Notes under the pieces: model-generated
What the model saw: the letters and a program-made list of their open reading frames with translations, nothing else
Told to the model about the DNA's origin: nothing
Database searches by the model: none
Part shown: piece after piece, positions 28,948 to 39,900 of the stretch
How positions within the stretch are numbered: the stretch's first letter is position 1
Layout: every line of letters starts with the position of its first letter
Position numbers and translations under genes: made by a program
Assembly (NCBI GenBank): GCA_001247695.2
Contig: LGRX02034578.1
Location: 16,736 to 80,735 of the forward strand
Source: Cymbomonas tetramitiformis
Lineage: Eukaryota; Chlorophyta; Pyramimonadophyceae; Pyramimonadales; Pyramimonadaceae
Length of the DNA: 64,000 bases
Reading direction: 5' to 3'

Positions 28948-31585
28948 ATTATACTGTACAGCTTGATCACGATACCAGCTGTAGTACATAGAGCATAAGC
29001 ATATTGCAGTGAATGCTAGTCTATATTCGAATCCATGTAGCAAAGGGTGCCTGAAAGTAGTCTTAACACCATAATTAGTTTGTCATGTCCTGGTGGAGCC
29101 GAGATGCTCTCCAGATCACATGTACATTCTATGGTGGATTACTGGATGGAATGCTCACCTGAGCTTCATGTAAAATCTATCCAGCAACTCATTTTGTAAT
29201 GAGATTAGCATGAAATTACAATGATCCCTAAACTTGATATATCATGTTAGATGTAATCGGTACATGGTATGCTGACTGTCTTGCATGATAAATTGTCTAG
29301 GATATTGTGATACCCAGAACATATCCTGCAAAGTGTGTACAAGTAAACACACACACACACTGGCATAAGTACTAATCAGCAGTACTACACACTGCACATA
29401 CACTAGCATTCATTATACATGTTGAGATTCACTGACTCAGAGTGAATAGATCAACTATATTATATATGGTAATATGGATACCACTTTCCAAACACATGTG
29501 CGTGGAAAGTGTCAATGATGGCGATACATAAGGGAACAGGATAAGACAACATGCTGTAGGGCTGGATGGAGTTATCTCCAGACCCGAAGGCAAAATACTG
29601 CACCCATAAAACAGCTGGTAACTATTGGGTGCAGTCCACTCGTCTCATCCCACATATCATCGCTGGAGCAACTACAACAACTACGTTGCATATTGACAGT
29701 TGAATCAGACTTGATCAGATCAATTGCATGCAACACACAGATCAGTATTTACATGATATCTGACAATAGTGTTAAGGACAATACACATATATAAATGTGA
29801 TGTGTCAAGTTGCTGTGATTATATCCAGCAAAGTCCAGATTTGTTCTAAATAAGATATATCACTTTGATAAATCTTAAGAGCACAGACCTATGCTCAGAA
29901 CAAATCATAGGTTGACAAATATCACTGAAGTGGATGTTCCCACTTAAGTTGATAAATCTATTCATAATCAGAAAAGTACATTTGCTGTGCATGGGTTTGA
30001 ATCAGTAAAACCCAGAATGCTGTCAACCATAAATGTTGATATACAGCACAACTCACTTATTTGCTATGAAATTTGTCATGTGCAAACGTGAAGTTCCTTC
30101 CAGTGATTCTGTACTTTACATTCCACATATACACTGAGATATGTCACCGAGGCAATATTTTAGATAGCTGAAAAAGTTGTAAAATGGGTAAAAATGCTCC
30201 ACGCATGATTTCAAAATGAAAAATGTGTGCCCATTTTATTTAAAATTATGATTTTATACCTATTGAGGCATCAGGAAATCATAATGACACATGTCATATC
30301 TTGTGTAACGCCCTAGATATTGGGTGTGGAATATGTAGGGGTATACATATCGCTGTAACAATAAATCGCTCAAAATGCTGTACGTAAAACACATTTTGAA
30401 AATTTCGGATTGATTTTTTTTGCTAAAATGAATATTTACCTATCAAATAACAATCCCTGATTTATGCAGCATGTGTAACGCCCTGTAACACCCTAAAAAT
30501 TAAATGTGTGTAACAGGGGTGTAACGTACCTCCTGAAAACCACCTTACATTCATGTAGGTATTAAATGCAGTTTTGCTTAAAAATCTTTGCAAAAACATT
30601 ATACTGCTTATTTTTTACCTATATTAGGGTTACTGATACCATGTAACACCCTAATCACATTATTAAGTATAAGGGCCACAGTAACCATATATGCCCTAAA
30701 GTGCCACTATAAATCCGATAAACTTCGTGTTTGGCATTAAAATATCATGCTGTTTTCAACACAGACATGATTATATATCGGGCAACAACCCAAGAACTGT
30801 GACAGATGCTTCCTACAAGGAATGCATGCTATTTATGAGGTATTGGCAATTGACAACTGCCACTATATCACACACTTCCTTGAGGGGGGAAGAAGGTGGA
30901 TAGGATTACACATATATCCATTTTATATTCCGATCTGATGATTTCTGATGGATTGCTTTTGATAAAACCACTGCATCCACAAGTAACGTTGAAATCTGTA
31001 CAACGTTAAATCCACCATCACTAATAAAGTGTAAACTCGGATGGGAAACTATATTCCAATGACTATAAGATGACTCTTGCTCAGCATTTACATTCTCGAG
31101 TAAGTTTGGAATGCTGAACTATATACATAACATATAACCTGATACCATGCTTAATTGCATTTCCTGGATCAGAAGATGATAGTTATATAATGTATATATG
31201 TATATATATGTCCCACCTGATACACTTTGGCACTATAGCCGTACATAAGAGTGGGAAGGACAAGTGCATCGCTGTAAGACTGGTTGATATAGTCCCAGTG
31301 CTGAAGGCAGAATTTGGCACCCGAATAACAGCTGATAACTGTTGGTGACCACCATGCAAGACCTTCCAAGCGTAACTCCTTTGTCCTGAGATGCAAGTGA
31401 ATTGTTCATAATATGTTGACATCACATAAAAGCATTCTGATAAAAACCCTATATATTCATATGAGTTGTCATCACTACAATGACATGGGTTTTTTAATCG
31501 TCGAAATAAGTAACTCCGATGAATTCATTAGTACAGAATAAGCTGTTGAGATTATTCCTCCGGCTGGATTGCAATCATTCACAAT
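28948..31585. repeat. Giant palindrome, left arm, outer block
   Basis: This block is the inverted counterpart of about 60,439-63,118. Matches can be followed from CAGCTTGATCACGATA at 28,960 through GGGTGCCTGA, the TGTAACACCCTA-rich 30,300-30,660 interval and CTTCCTTGAGGGGGGAAGAA, to GGATTGCAATCA at 31,566. Identity is high but with scattered substitutions and small indels. It stops at 31,585, where the 17.7-kb hAT is inserted. No gene is supported; a frame of 241 codons in the mirror block is broken here. Confidence 0.85.
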
Positions 31586-31987
31586 CAAGGATGGTAATTA
31601 GTTTGAAAATCGTAACCTATTACAAACTAATTAGCCGATTCTTCTAACTAATATGATTATAATTAGTTACAACCCCCAACCGATATGATTGTAATTATGC
31701 ACATTCTCCAAACCTATTAGGTTACCTATTAGTAGACTACTGCAACCTATTTGATTAGTATTCTTACAGATTTCAAACCTATTAGGTTAGATGCTTATTT
31801 CCAGTGAGAACCTATTTGATACTAATTAGTTCAGCTTGGCAACCTATTGTGTTAGTAATTTCGGAGCTGCACAACCTATATGATAACAGGTTTCAAGACT
31901 AATTAAACCGGTTTGAGACTACAACTAAGCAAATAAGGTAGGCAGGAAAACACATGCACTGTGGCAAGTCAAATTAATACTTAGCAC

Positions 31988-32767
31988 TCACTCGCAGCAA
32001 TCACTGATTCTAACCCTGAGCATATGCTCCAAAGTGTCCTCCTCAGTGTTTTTTCGCAGGTCGTCATGCATTCTGCCCGCTGCACTAAACGTCCGCTCAA
32101 CACCCGCAGTAGTTGCAGGGCATCCTAAAAACTGAAGAGCCATGCGGTAAACATCAGGCAGGTCTTTGGCTTTTGCGTTCCACCACACCATCACGTCAAA
32201 ACCGTCCTCGTTAGCTTCTTGGGGCAAGGAAAGATAGCTATCCAGCTGATCTTTCTTCACAACAGGTGTGCTAGCCCCCGTTTTTTTCCTCAAGAAAGAT
32301 GCCTCACCAAATGAACGGGGATCGGAGGCTTGCACAGCAGGTGAGCGGGCAGCCTCGGCAGCCACGGTGGGCTTGAAGTTGGTCCATGCAGTTCTCAAAA
32401 AGCTCATGGCCCGATCACGCGTCATGTTGCCACCGTCGTAGATGTTGCAGCCGTCGAAGTCCCAGTTTTTAAAGCGAGGATCCAGAAGCGTGGACACGAT
32501 GTAGTCCTCTAGGATGGACATGCTCAAGTCGTTCACCCACCGTTGGACGAACTCGTCGTGCATGGCCTCGCGACCAGTGCGCACAGCAGGTATTAGACTA
32601 GAATGTCGAAGTACCGATCCATCGGCCAACACCAAGTCCACAGTGGGATCCAGTTCGCACTCGATGAGGTAGGCGGTCATGGGTAACACCAACGACATTG
32701 TGACATACTTGGTGCCCTGGATGATCCTGGTGTAGTCATACACCGGCTGCAAAACTGGAAGCTGTAG
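31988..32767 (-). CDS. hAT transposase, C-terminal exon with dimerisation domain
   Basis: The exon reads DYTRIIQGTKYVTMSLVLPM and ends with the hallmark hAT C-terminal domain: VMVWWNAKAKDLPDVYRMAL, FLGCPATTAGVERTFSAAGR, then LEHMLRVRI. The acidic motif with Glu in GVERTFSAAG includes the last catalytic residue of the RNase H-like fold. An intron acceptor GATGCCTACAG near 32,767 and the donor GCG/GTACGT near 32,914 join it to the preceding exon, so the part of the frame upstream to 32,827 is probably intronic. The encoded enzyme would cut and paste elements with the CAAGGATGG ends. Confidence 0.8.
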   Translation of the reverse strand, partial: LQLPVLQPVYDYTRIIQGTKYVTMSLVLPMTAYLIECELDPTVDLVLADGSVLRHSSLIPAVRTGREAMHDEFVQRWVNDLSMSILEDYIVSTLLDPRFKNWDFDGCNIYDGGNMTRDRAMSFLRTAWTNFKPTVAAEAARSPAVQASDPRSFGEASFLRKKTGASTPVVKKDQLDSYLSLPQEANEDGFDVMVWWNAKAKDLPDVYRMALQFLGCPATTAGVERTFSAAGRMHDDLRKNTEEDTLEHMLRVRISDCCE

Positions 32768-32914
32768 GCATCCCCACGCGAACACTGAGCATTCGTTGTA
32801 GCTAATAAAAGATATAAAATATTTCACAACATGCTACCAGCCGTTTCACCCTTTACCTACACTGCACAACCACTGAAGTCAAGGCGGCTCAAACATGAAG
32901 AAACGTCAACGTAC

Positions 32915-33394
32915 CGCGTGCTGGATGGTCTGCCAATCCGTCAGGTCTAATTGGAAGTCACGATAAGTGGATCCGACGTCGTCAGTGCTCATCTTTAACC
33001 GAAGGGACTCCACGTCGAACATCTGCAATGCCGTTTGCTGGGGCGGAAACCACTCCCACTGGAGAAAGATGCTATTCCAGCGAATAGCTACGGAACGTGC
33101 TGGCTGAGTCGTTGGGAGCTGGTACTTTTTTTGGCAGCGATGGAGGCAAGACAGCCCAAGGGGAGATCGACGGAATAGGGCGGCTATCCCCTTGGTCTTG
33201 GTATGGACTTTGTCGATGGCAGGGACCTTCAGGAAGGCCAAGACGCATCTCTGTCCGACATGGCAAGGGCAAGGGGAGGTCTCAAACTCAGATAACCCCT
33301 TTTGAACATTGCTTGCCCCATCGGCGACAGCCTTGTGCAAACAGTCGCGAACTGTATCGACTGCCTGAGCAGCCTCTGACCCAGAAGAGGCAGT
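32915..33394 (-). CDS. hAT transposase, central exon
   Basis: It contains VADGASNVQKGLSEFE followed by CPCHVGQRCVLAFLKVP, the segment around the second catalytic Asp and the CxxH insertion region of hAT transposases, then RSVAIRWNSIFLQWEW. The coding continues upstream of the first Met as AAQAVDTVRDCLHKA. A possible acceptor (GGGTCAG, about 33,394) has the phase needed to join the BED exon. The block with the first catalytic Asp (roughly 150-200 residues) was not found between this exon and the BED exon, so this copy is probably defective. Confidence 0.7.
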
Positions 33395-33917
33395 GATGAA
33401 CTTGTAGGAGGCAGTACTAAACCTCTACTTGACAGTGACTGTGAAACTACTTGTGGATCATATATAGTGCAAGGTTCTATATTATGCACTATATAAGACT
33501 AATCAAGCTATGTCGATTCTTAGGAACTATGTCCAGACTCAGTGCATATATTTGCAGTAAGAATTAGGTATTATATTGACTTTTGCCATGCGGCTGTTTT
33601 ACTCTAGAAATCTCAACTGTTTCTTTGGCCTTGGCCATTACTTATTCACTCAGCTCTCTGAGGTAATCCTAGTCAGCATGGCCAAGTCTCATCAACCTAT
33701 CATATGCTTGTACTACATTATCATGCAGTATGATGTGCCAGTATTCTACATGTCACATTATTACACAGTACAGTGGTACTGTGTACTCCCATATAAGGGG
33801 GGTCTCTTCCTCAACAGGGGTCTCGGGCGCTAATGCTGTAAGGCGCGTATGACACTTCTGGCATGTATGACATTGCTGAGTCATCCGCGCATGACACCGT
33901 GTGTTGTCCTAGCACAA
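33395..33917. other. 3' flank of the gypsy element, LTR candidate unresolved
   Basis: The minus strand downstream of the purine tract starts TGTGCTAGGACAACACACGG, a plausible TG-starting 3' LTR, and continues AT-rich to the hAT exon. I could not find the same sequence next to the primer-binding site near 46,316, so the LTR pair is not demonstrated. It includes three TATGACA-like repeats at 33,848-33,893. Confidence 0.35.
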
Positions 33918-33931
33918 CTCCCCCCCCCCTT
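33918..33931 (-). promoter_or_regulatory. Polypurine tract of the gypsy element
   Basis: The minus strand reads AAGGGGGGGGGGAG between the end of the pol ORF (33,973) and TGTGCTAGG. Its position and all-purine composition match the plus-strand primer of LTR retrotransposons. Confidence 0.6.
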
Positions 33932-33972
33932 CAGGTGGGAAGCGTCCTCGCTTGTGCTTAGATGCACAGTCG

Positions 33973-36900
33973 TTAGGCTGATTCGGAGCCCATGGTGTCC
34001 CACTCGCTGTCGTCGGACATCACTGGTGGCGGCGTAGGGCTGTACTCCGGCATCAAGGTCACCGGCTCCTCGTCAGCTTCTTCCGGATTAGCGCAGACTC
34101 TTTCATCGTTGAGACCTGTCTCATTTTCATCTCTCCAAAGCAGCTCCGCTAGGTATTCACACACCGCTGCGATTGCCCCCACGGGTTGTTCCACCGGTAG
34201 AGAGCTGAATAATTGTTTAAGCAAGGCTGCGGGGATGCCATACACGTGCCATCCAGCTCCCATGCCTGGTCTAGGGTCGCCCGACACGCTGCTGGCGGAG
34301 CCGCTCTGCGCCATCTTCTCGTGCCGCCCATAACGGCGTTTGAAGTCGCAGGGGTTTTCGGGGTCGCAAGACTTCAGAGTGGCGATAGGCGCGTTGGTCC
34401 AGAAGTGGGTGGGCTTCTTGTAGGGCATACCATACTTACAATACGTAGCCAGATGCGGAGGTGGCAACCCTTGCATGCATCGGCGAGTGTGTAACCCATG
34501 AGGAGCTCGGCCACGCGGGTTCTCGATGAAGTAGAAGCTCGGCTGAAGGTACTTGATGATCTCCAGCGTTCTCCGCACTTGTCTGTCAGCACCACGCAAG
34601 TTTCGTATCCCTACCGTTTTGGCTTGGCTATACTCCGTGCATGGAGGGCTCGCCCAAATGACGTCAAAGTGCTTGGGCGAGAACTGCCGATAGTCCCAGT
34701 GCAGGACGTTTTCGCAGTGAGTGGGCTTCCATCGGTTCTGGATGTCCACCGAGACTACCTCACACCCAGGAAACTGCTTGCTGAACTGTCGTTCGACGGA
34801 GCCTGTGCCACAAAACAACACCAAGATCCGTATTGGGCGTCGAGACGGCTGTAGACGTGCCGCTCCTCGACCTGGTCCTTGGGATGGCATGAAACTGGTG
34901 GACGACACCGTCGCGAATGTGCCCACCTCGTCGTCAGCCCGTTCTTCCGGGATCCACGCCATTCCGCCCGCCTGTAACTCTTCAGGATCCGTCAACCATA
35001 TCGCTCCTGCTGACTCCTCGCGTTTGCGAGTGACTCTACTCTTTTCACGTTCTTGCCTCTTGGCCTCGACCTTCTCGAACTCCTGAAGAGCGCGGTTAGG
35101 TATCCCTTTTCGGCCAACTCCATCGAATTCGAGGTCCTCGCGAGTTTTCCATTCATTCTCGGAGCGCGGCATACCTACCCATTTGACCATGTACTCCGTC
35201 CATGTCCGCCCGCTACGTCTCCTCGTGCGTGACCTCTCAATGCACTCCACCGCCATCTCCTTACGACCGCTCACGTCCACAGGGGGAGGCGGAATCTCCG
35301 CACTCCTGTCCGCGAACTTGTCCTGGCCCGACTCCACTGGGGTGAGTCTATCCACGGTGAAGACGTCGTGCACCTTCCACTGTGGTGGTAGCTTCAGGCG
35401 GTAAGCCGCGGGGGCCCCTCGGTCCTCGGTGGCGAGCTCCATCTGCCGGTCGCTGTGGAAGGCCTCCAGCACCTCCATCGGACCCAGGCGCTTCTTCAGC
35501 AACTTCTTGTGTAGGCCCCGATCCCCGGGCTGGGTGAGATGCGTGGCGTCCACCCACACCATGTCACCTATTGCGTACCGGCGAGCGCGATGGCGAGCAT
35601 CATACTGGGCCACTTGCTGCTGCTGAGCTACCAGCAACCTATCGCGAGCAGTCTGCAACTGCTGAACAAACTGCCGGGCGGTCTCGTGGGCCGTGCCTTT
35701 CTTCACGACGTCCCCTCTCCCCCCCTTGGCGCGGCCCCTACGAGAGGCCAACGCAGCTTCTACGAAGAAGTCGAGCTGCGACGCTGGGGCATGCCCATAG
35801 CAAAGCTCGAAGGGTGTGAATCCAGTAACCGCGGACCTGGAGTCGTTAATGGCGTACTCCACCGGGGTGCACCACAAATCCCAGTCTGTCTGGTTTGCGT
35901 CAACGTAGGCGCGCAACATGCGCTCCACCGTGTGGTTTGTGTGCTCCGCTTGACCGTCTCCTTGTGGATGGTACGGCGTAGTGGAGGCCACCTGCACCCC
36001 CATAAGGCGATGCAACTCCATATGAAAGGCGTCACGGAAGCGAGAGTCCCTGTCACAAACGATCTTCATGGGAGCACCGTGCAGTCGCCAAACATGGTCG
36101 AAGTACATTCGTGCCACTTGCTCAGCGGAACTGTCAGAGTACAGCATGGGGACCACGTGCACCATCTTGGACAACTTGTCCGTGAACGTGGCGAAGGCGT
36201 CGTAGCCCCGCTCCGTGCGCGGCAGACCTGTGACGAAGTCAATGCTCACCACCTGCCACAGCCTGACCGGGACCTGGAGGGGGTTCAGCTGGCCATCCGG
36301 ATAGCTGTTCCTCGGGCGGGTCTGCTGGCATATCAAGCACGAGCGGGTCCAGTCGGTGACGTCTTTGTTCATGCGAGGCCACCAGAACCGCCGCACTATC
36401 CGAGCAAGAGTCTTATCTCGTCCGGTGTGTCCCGCCGCGGGAGACTCGTGCGCTTCACGCATGACTATCTCTCGAAGGGGAGAGTCGGATGACAACACCA
36501 GCTGGTAGCGTCCCTCCGCGATGCGCCAGATCATGTCGTCAACCATACGGAAGGTGTCCGTGCGCTGGTGCGGGGCGGCTAAAAGCTCTTCCTTTAACAT
36601 CGTGAGGTAAGGGCTACGTTCGTACTCCGCGCGTAGTGCTTTCACGAACTGGCATGCCTTCAGTGGTCCTTTGGTTGCGCGTGCCTTGGCCGCTGGCCCT
36701 GACGTGACCATAGGCTCGCTTGCACCTTGAGCGGCGGGCGCACGGGCACTCTTCGCTCGAGGCCGAGTCCGGCTGGCCGCTGGCGCCCACACCAACAGCA
36801 CGGGCCACCGCAGCGCTGGTCGGCCTCCATCTGGTGACTCAAACAAGCATGTAGGGTGACCCTTGGCATCCTTGAGGTCGAACACCTTGACCACGTGCAG

Positions 36901-39900
36901 GCCGTACTTGGGCTGGATAAGGGTGCGCCAGGACGCGTCATAGTCCGGCAGTAGGAACATCGCCGACGTGTTCTCTGGGTCGGCGCGCCACTCAGCCATA
37001 AAGTGGCGTAGGATCCTCTCAATGAGGTTGCTATCCTTGGTGTAGGGGGGATTGCACCAGACGTGCTTTCCCCGCCATTGCTGCTTGAGGCACTCCGTCC
37101 AATAGGTGTCCACCTGGCGGTTGACGCCCATGGAGTCACAACACGCGTCCACGTCGAACGGGCCGTACTGCGCTGAGATCTCTTCGAACTTCTCCTTTAC
37201 CAGTTTCCAGTCCTGCCGGTCTACCACGTTATCGTAGTGGGAGCTTGACGCGGGAGGGGAACTTTGTTTGCTGGGAGGGGAAGGACTAAGGGGAGTTGAG
37301 GGGGCTGGAGAGGGGGCTTGCTCCGGTTGCGAGCGAGAGCGAGTAGTGACGCCCGCAAGGGTGGCTTCATGCAAGGCGCGCTCCGCGGTGTGCAACGTCT
37401 CAGCTGCGTCTTCCCACAGGTCGGGGGTTTCCACCCAGGTGAGCCCATTCAGATGAGTGAGCTCCCCAACGACCAACGGGGGGCTGACCGGAGGTACAGA
37501 CTCGTCTTCAGAGTCGGAGTAATCAAACGTGGAGTCGAGCACCGAGATGGGGTCTTCAAGGGTCTTGACTTTAGCAGGCTTCTCGGACGGCTCTTCGTCG
37601 GTGTCGTCCTCGTCGATTGCACCGAATACTGAGGTGGGATCGGCGGGGGTTGAGCTCTCAGCCGACTCCCTTGGCACACTCTGACGAGGCTCGTCTGTGT
37701 CCCGGTCGACCACGCCCTTCTCCTTGAGCCCCTCTCTGGCGGATGATTGCTTGTAGTCCGGTCGTCTGGATTGGGCGTCCGGAACTACTAGGCATCGGCC
37801 AGGTACGTGCTCCATTTGGTGCACGCCCACTTCCACCAAGTCTTCATACCAGCGTGCCTGGCGTCGACTCAGCTCCCGAGCCGGCGCGAAGAGCCACTGC
37901 AAGGGTTTGTGGTCACCCATGAGTTTGAAGTCGGTGAATATAAGGTAATGCCTCCACGTCACTGTGGTGCAGTGGTGGATGGCGCACAGCTCCCGCTCCC
38001 CAGCGTGGTAGTTCTGCTCGGCCGAGGAGAATTGCCTGCTCTCGAAGGCCAACGGCTGAAGACCTCGTCCCAGGTCTTGCATCAGCACGCCTCCTAGTGC
38101 GACCGCACTCGCGTCGGTCTGCACGCAAAATGGGCGAGACCCATCGGCTGCTGAGCGCTGGTCCGGTAGGGCGAGGATTGGTGCTGAAATCAATGCTGAC
38201 TTCAATCGTTGGAAGGCTTCTTTCTCCTCCTTGCCCCAAGTCCATGGCACTCCCATCTTCGTGAGGCGAGTGAGAGGGTGGGCAATGTGAGCGAAGGACT
38301 GGATGTACCGCCGGTAAAAGCCACACATTCCAAGGAATTGGCGCACGTGGGTGACAGTCTCGAGCTCCGGCCAGTCGCGAACCGAGGCAACTTTGTCGCG
38401 TTGGGGGCGACAACCTTCCTTACTGCACACATGGCCAAGGAAGCGTACTGCTCGCATGCACAACTTCAACTTGCTCCGCTTGAGGTATACTTTGTGCTGG
38501 CGACAGGCCGCTAGTACAGCTCGTACATGGCCGACATGCTGCTCAGGTGTGTCACTGAAAATCATGATGTCGTCCACGAACACTCTGCAGAAGGGTAGGT
38601 GTCCGAGGTACTGCGTCATCATTCTTTGCCACGTGCTCGGTGAGTTGCTCAGTCCCATAGGCATGACCAGCCACTCATAAGCTCCGAAATGGGTGGTCAT
38701 GGCTGTCTTCTCGATGTCCTCCTGTTCCATGGGAACTTGCCAGAATCCCCACAAGGCGTCTGCTGTGGAGAAGACGGTTGCTCCTTGTAGGTCATCGAGG
38801 AGGGTTTGTACGTCAGGAAGAGGGTACTTGTCCTTGACCGTGATCTCATTTATCGACCTGTAGTCGATAACCAAGCGCAACTCCTTAGGGTTGCTCGGCT
38901 TCGGCACCATAAGTACCGGACAACCCCAGGGAGACGCCGATGGACGGATGTACCCCTTGGCCAACAGCTCGTCAAGTTGTGCACGAAGTTGCCGAAGCTC
39001 CTCTTGCGACAACTTGTAGTTACGCCGATGTAGCGGCTGCCCACTCCAGTCGGATCGCAAGCGAATGTTGTTCTTGTAGTCGCGGCTTTGGACGGAGTCA
39101 GGCAGCTCCGTACATATGACGTCCCTGAACTCCTCCTCAAGGTCGCGCAGCTGTTGCCATATCTCCGGGGACACTGTCTCGTCAATCTCGTCCGGCTCCT
39201 CCGCTTCCATGGCATGGGGCTTGGGCGGCGGTGTCGGTGACGGTGGTTCCTCGGCCACAGGAGCGGCCTGCTCTTGAGATAAACCTTCAGTATGGGGCTT
39301 CTCGTCGCTCCAGCGCACACGCTTGCGTCGCGGCCGACGTTCGCGGAGTAAGCGCCTTCCCTGCTCCAGCGCGGCTGCGGCTTCGGCATGCCAGGTGGGT
39401 GGTTTCCCTTGCGCGTGGTCGTCGATTGCTTGGGCACGTACGTGCTCAGGTAATAAAGCAAATGCTCCCAAAGCTTCGCGCTTGCTCTGGAAGAACCCCA
39501 GATGTAGGTTGTTGGATGGCGCATTGTCCGCCGGGGGGCCAACAGCACCCTCCAGCGCGACCACGTCAAAGTTTTGTGGGCGGGTGGACTCCACTGTTGC
39601 GTACACCTTATCCAAGTGGTCCTCGTCACTGGTGCCTGGGCTAGGCCGCACAGATTCCCGGAGGAGTAGAGCGTCCTCGGCTTCGGAGTCAGTGTCTGAC
39701 GCGGACATCAGCGCAGGCGCGTCCGTCTCACCCAGATCCGCTCGGGAGGAGTCCATGGCGCCCGCGACTTGGGCGTCTTGCTGCTCAGAGCTAGACGTGG
39801 CGCAACGCTCGGACGAAGCGTCCCTAGGCTTGGCGTTGGTCTCGGCGTCGGTCTCTTCATTACAGGCGACCGCCCCGAAGGTGCCGTCGGGTGCTAGGTA

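Noticed and set aside
35539..36492. 317-codon plus-strand ORF and others across 33,973-46,064
   Set aside because: They lie antisense to the intact gag and pol ORFs and show no domain; the sense strand explains the open frames.
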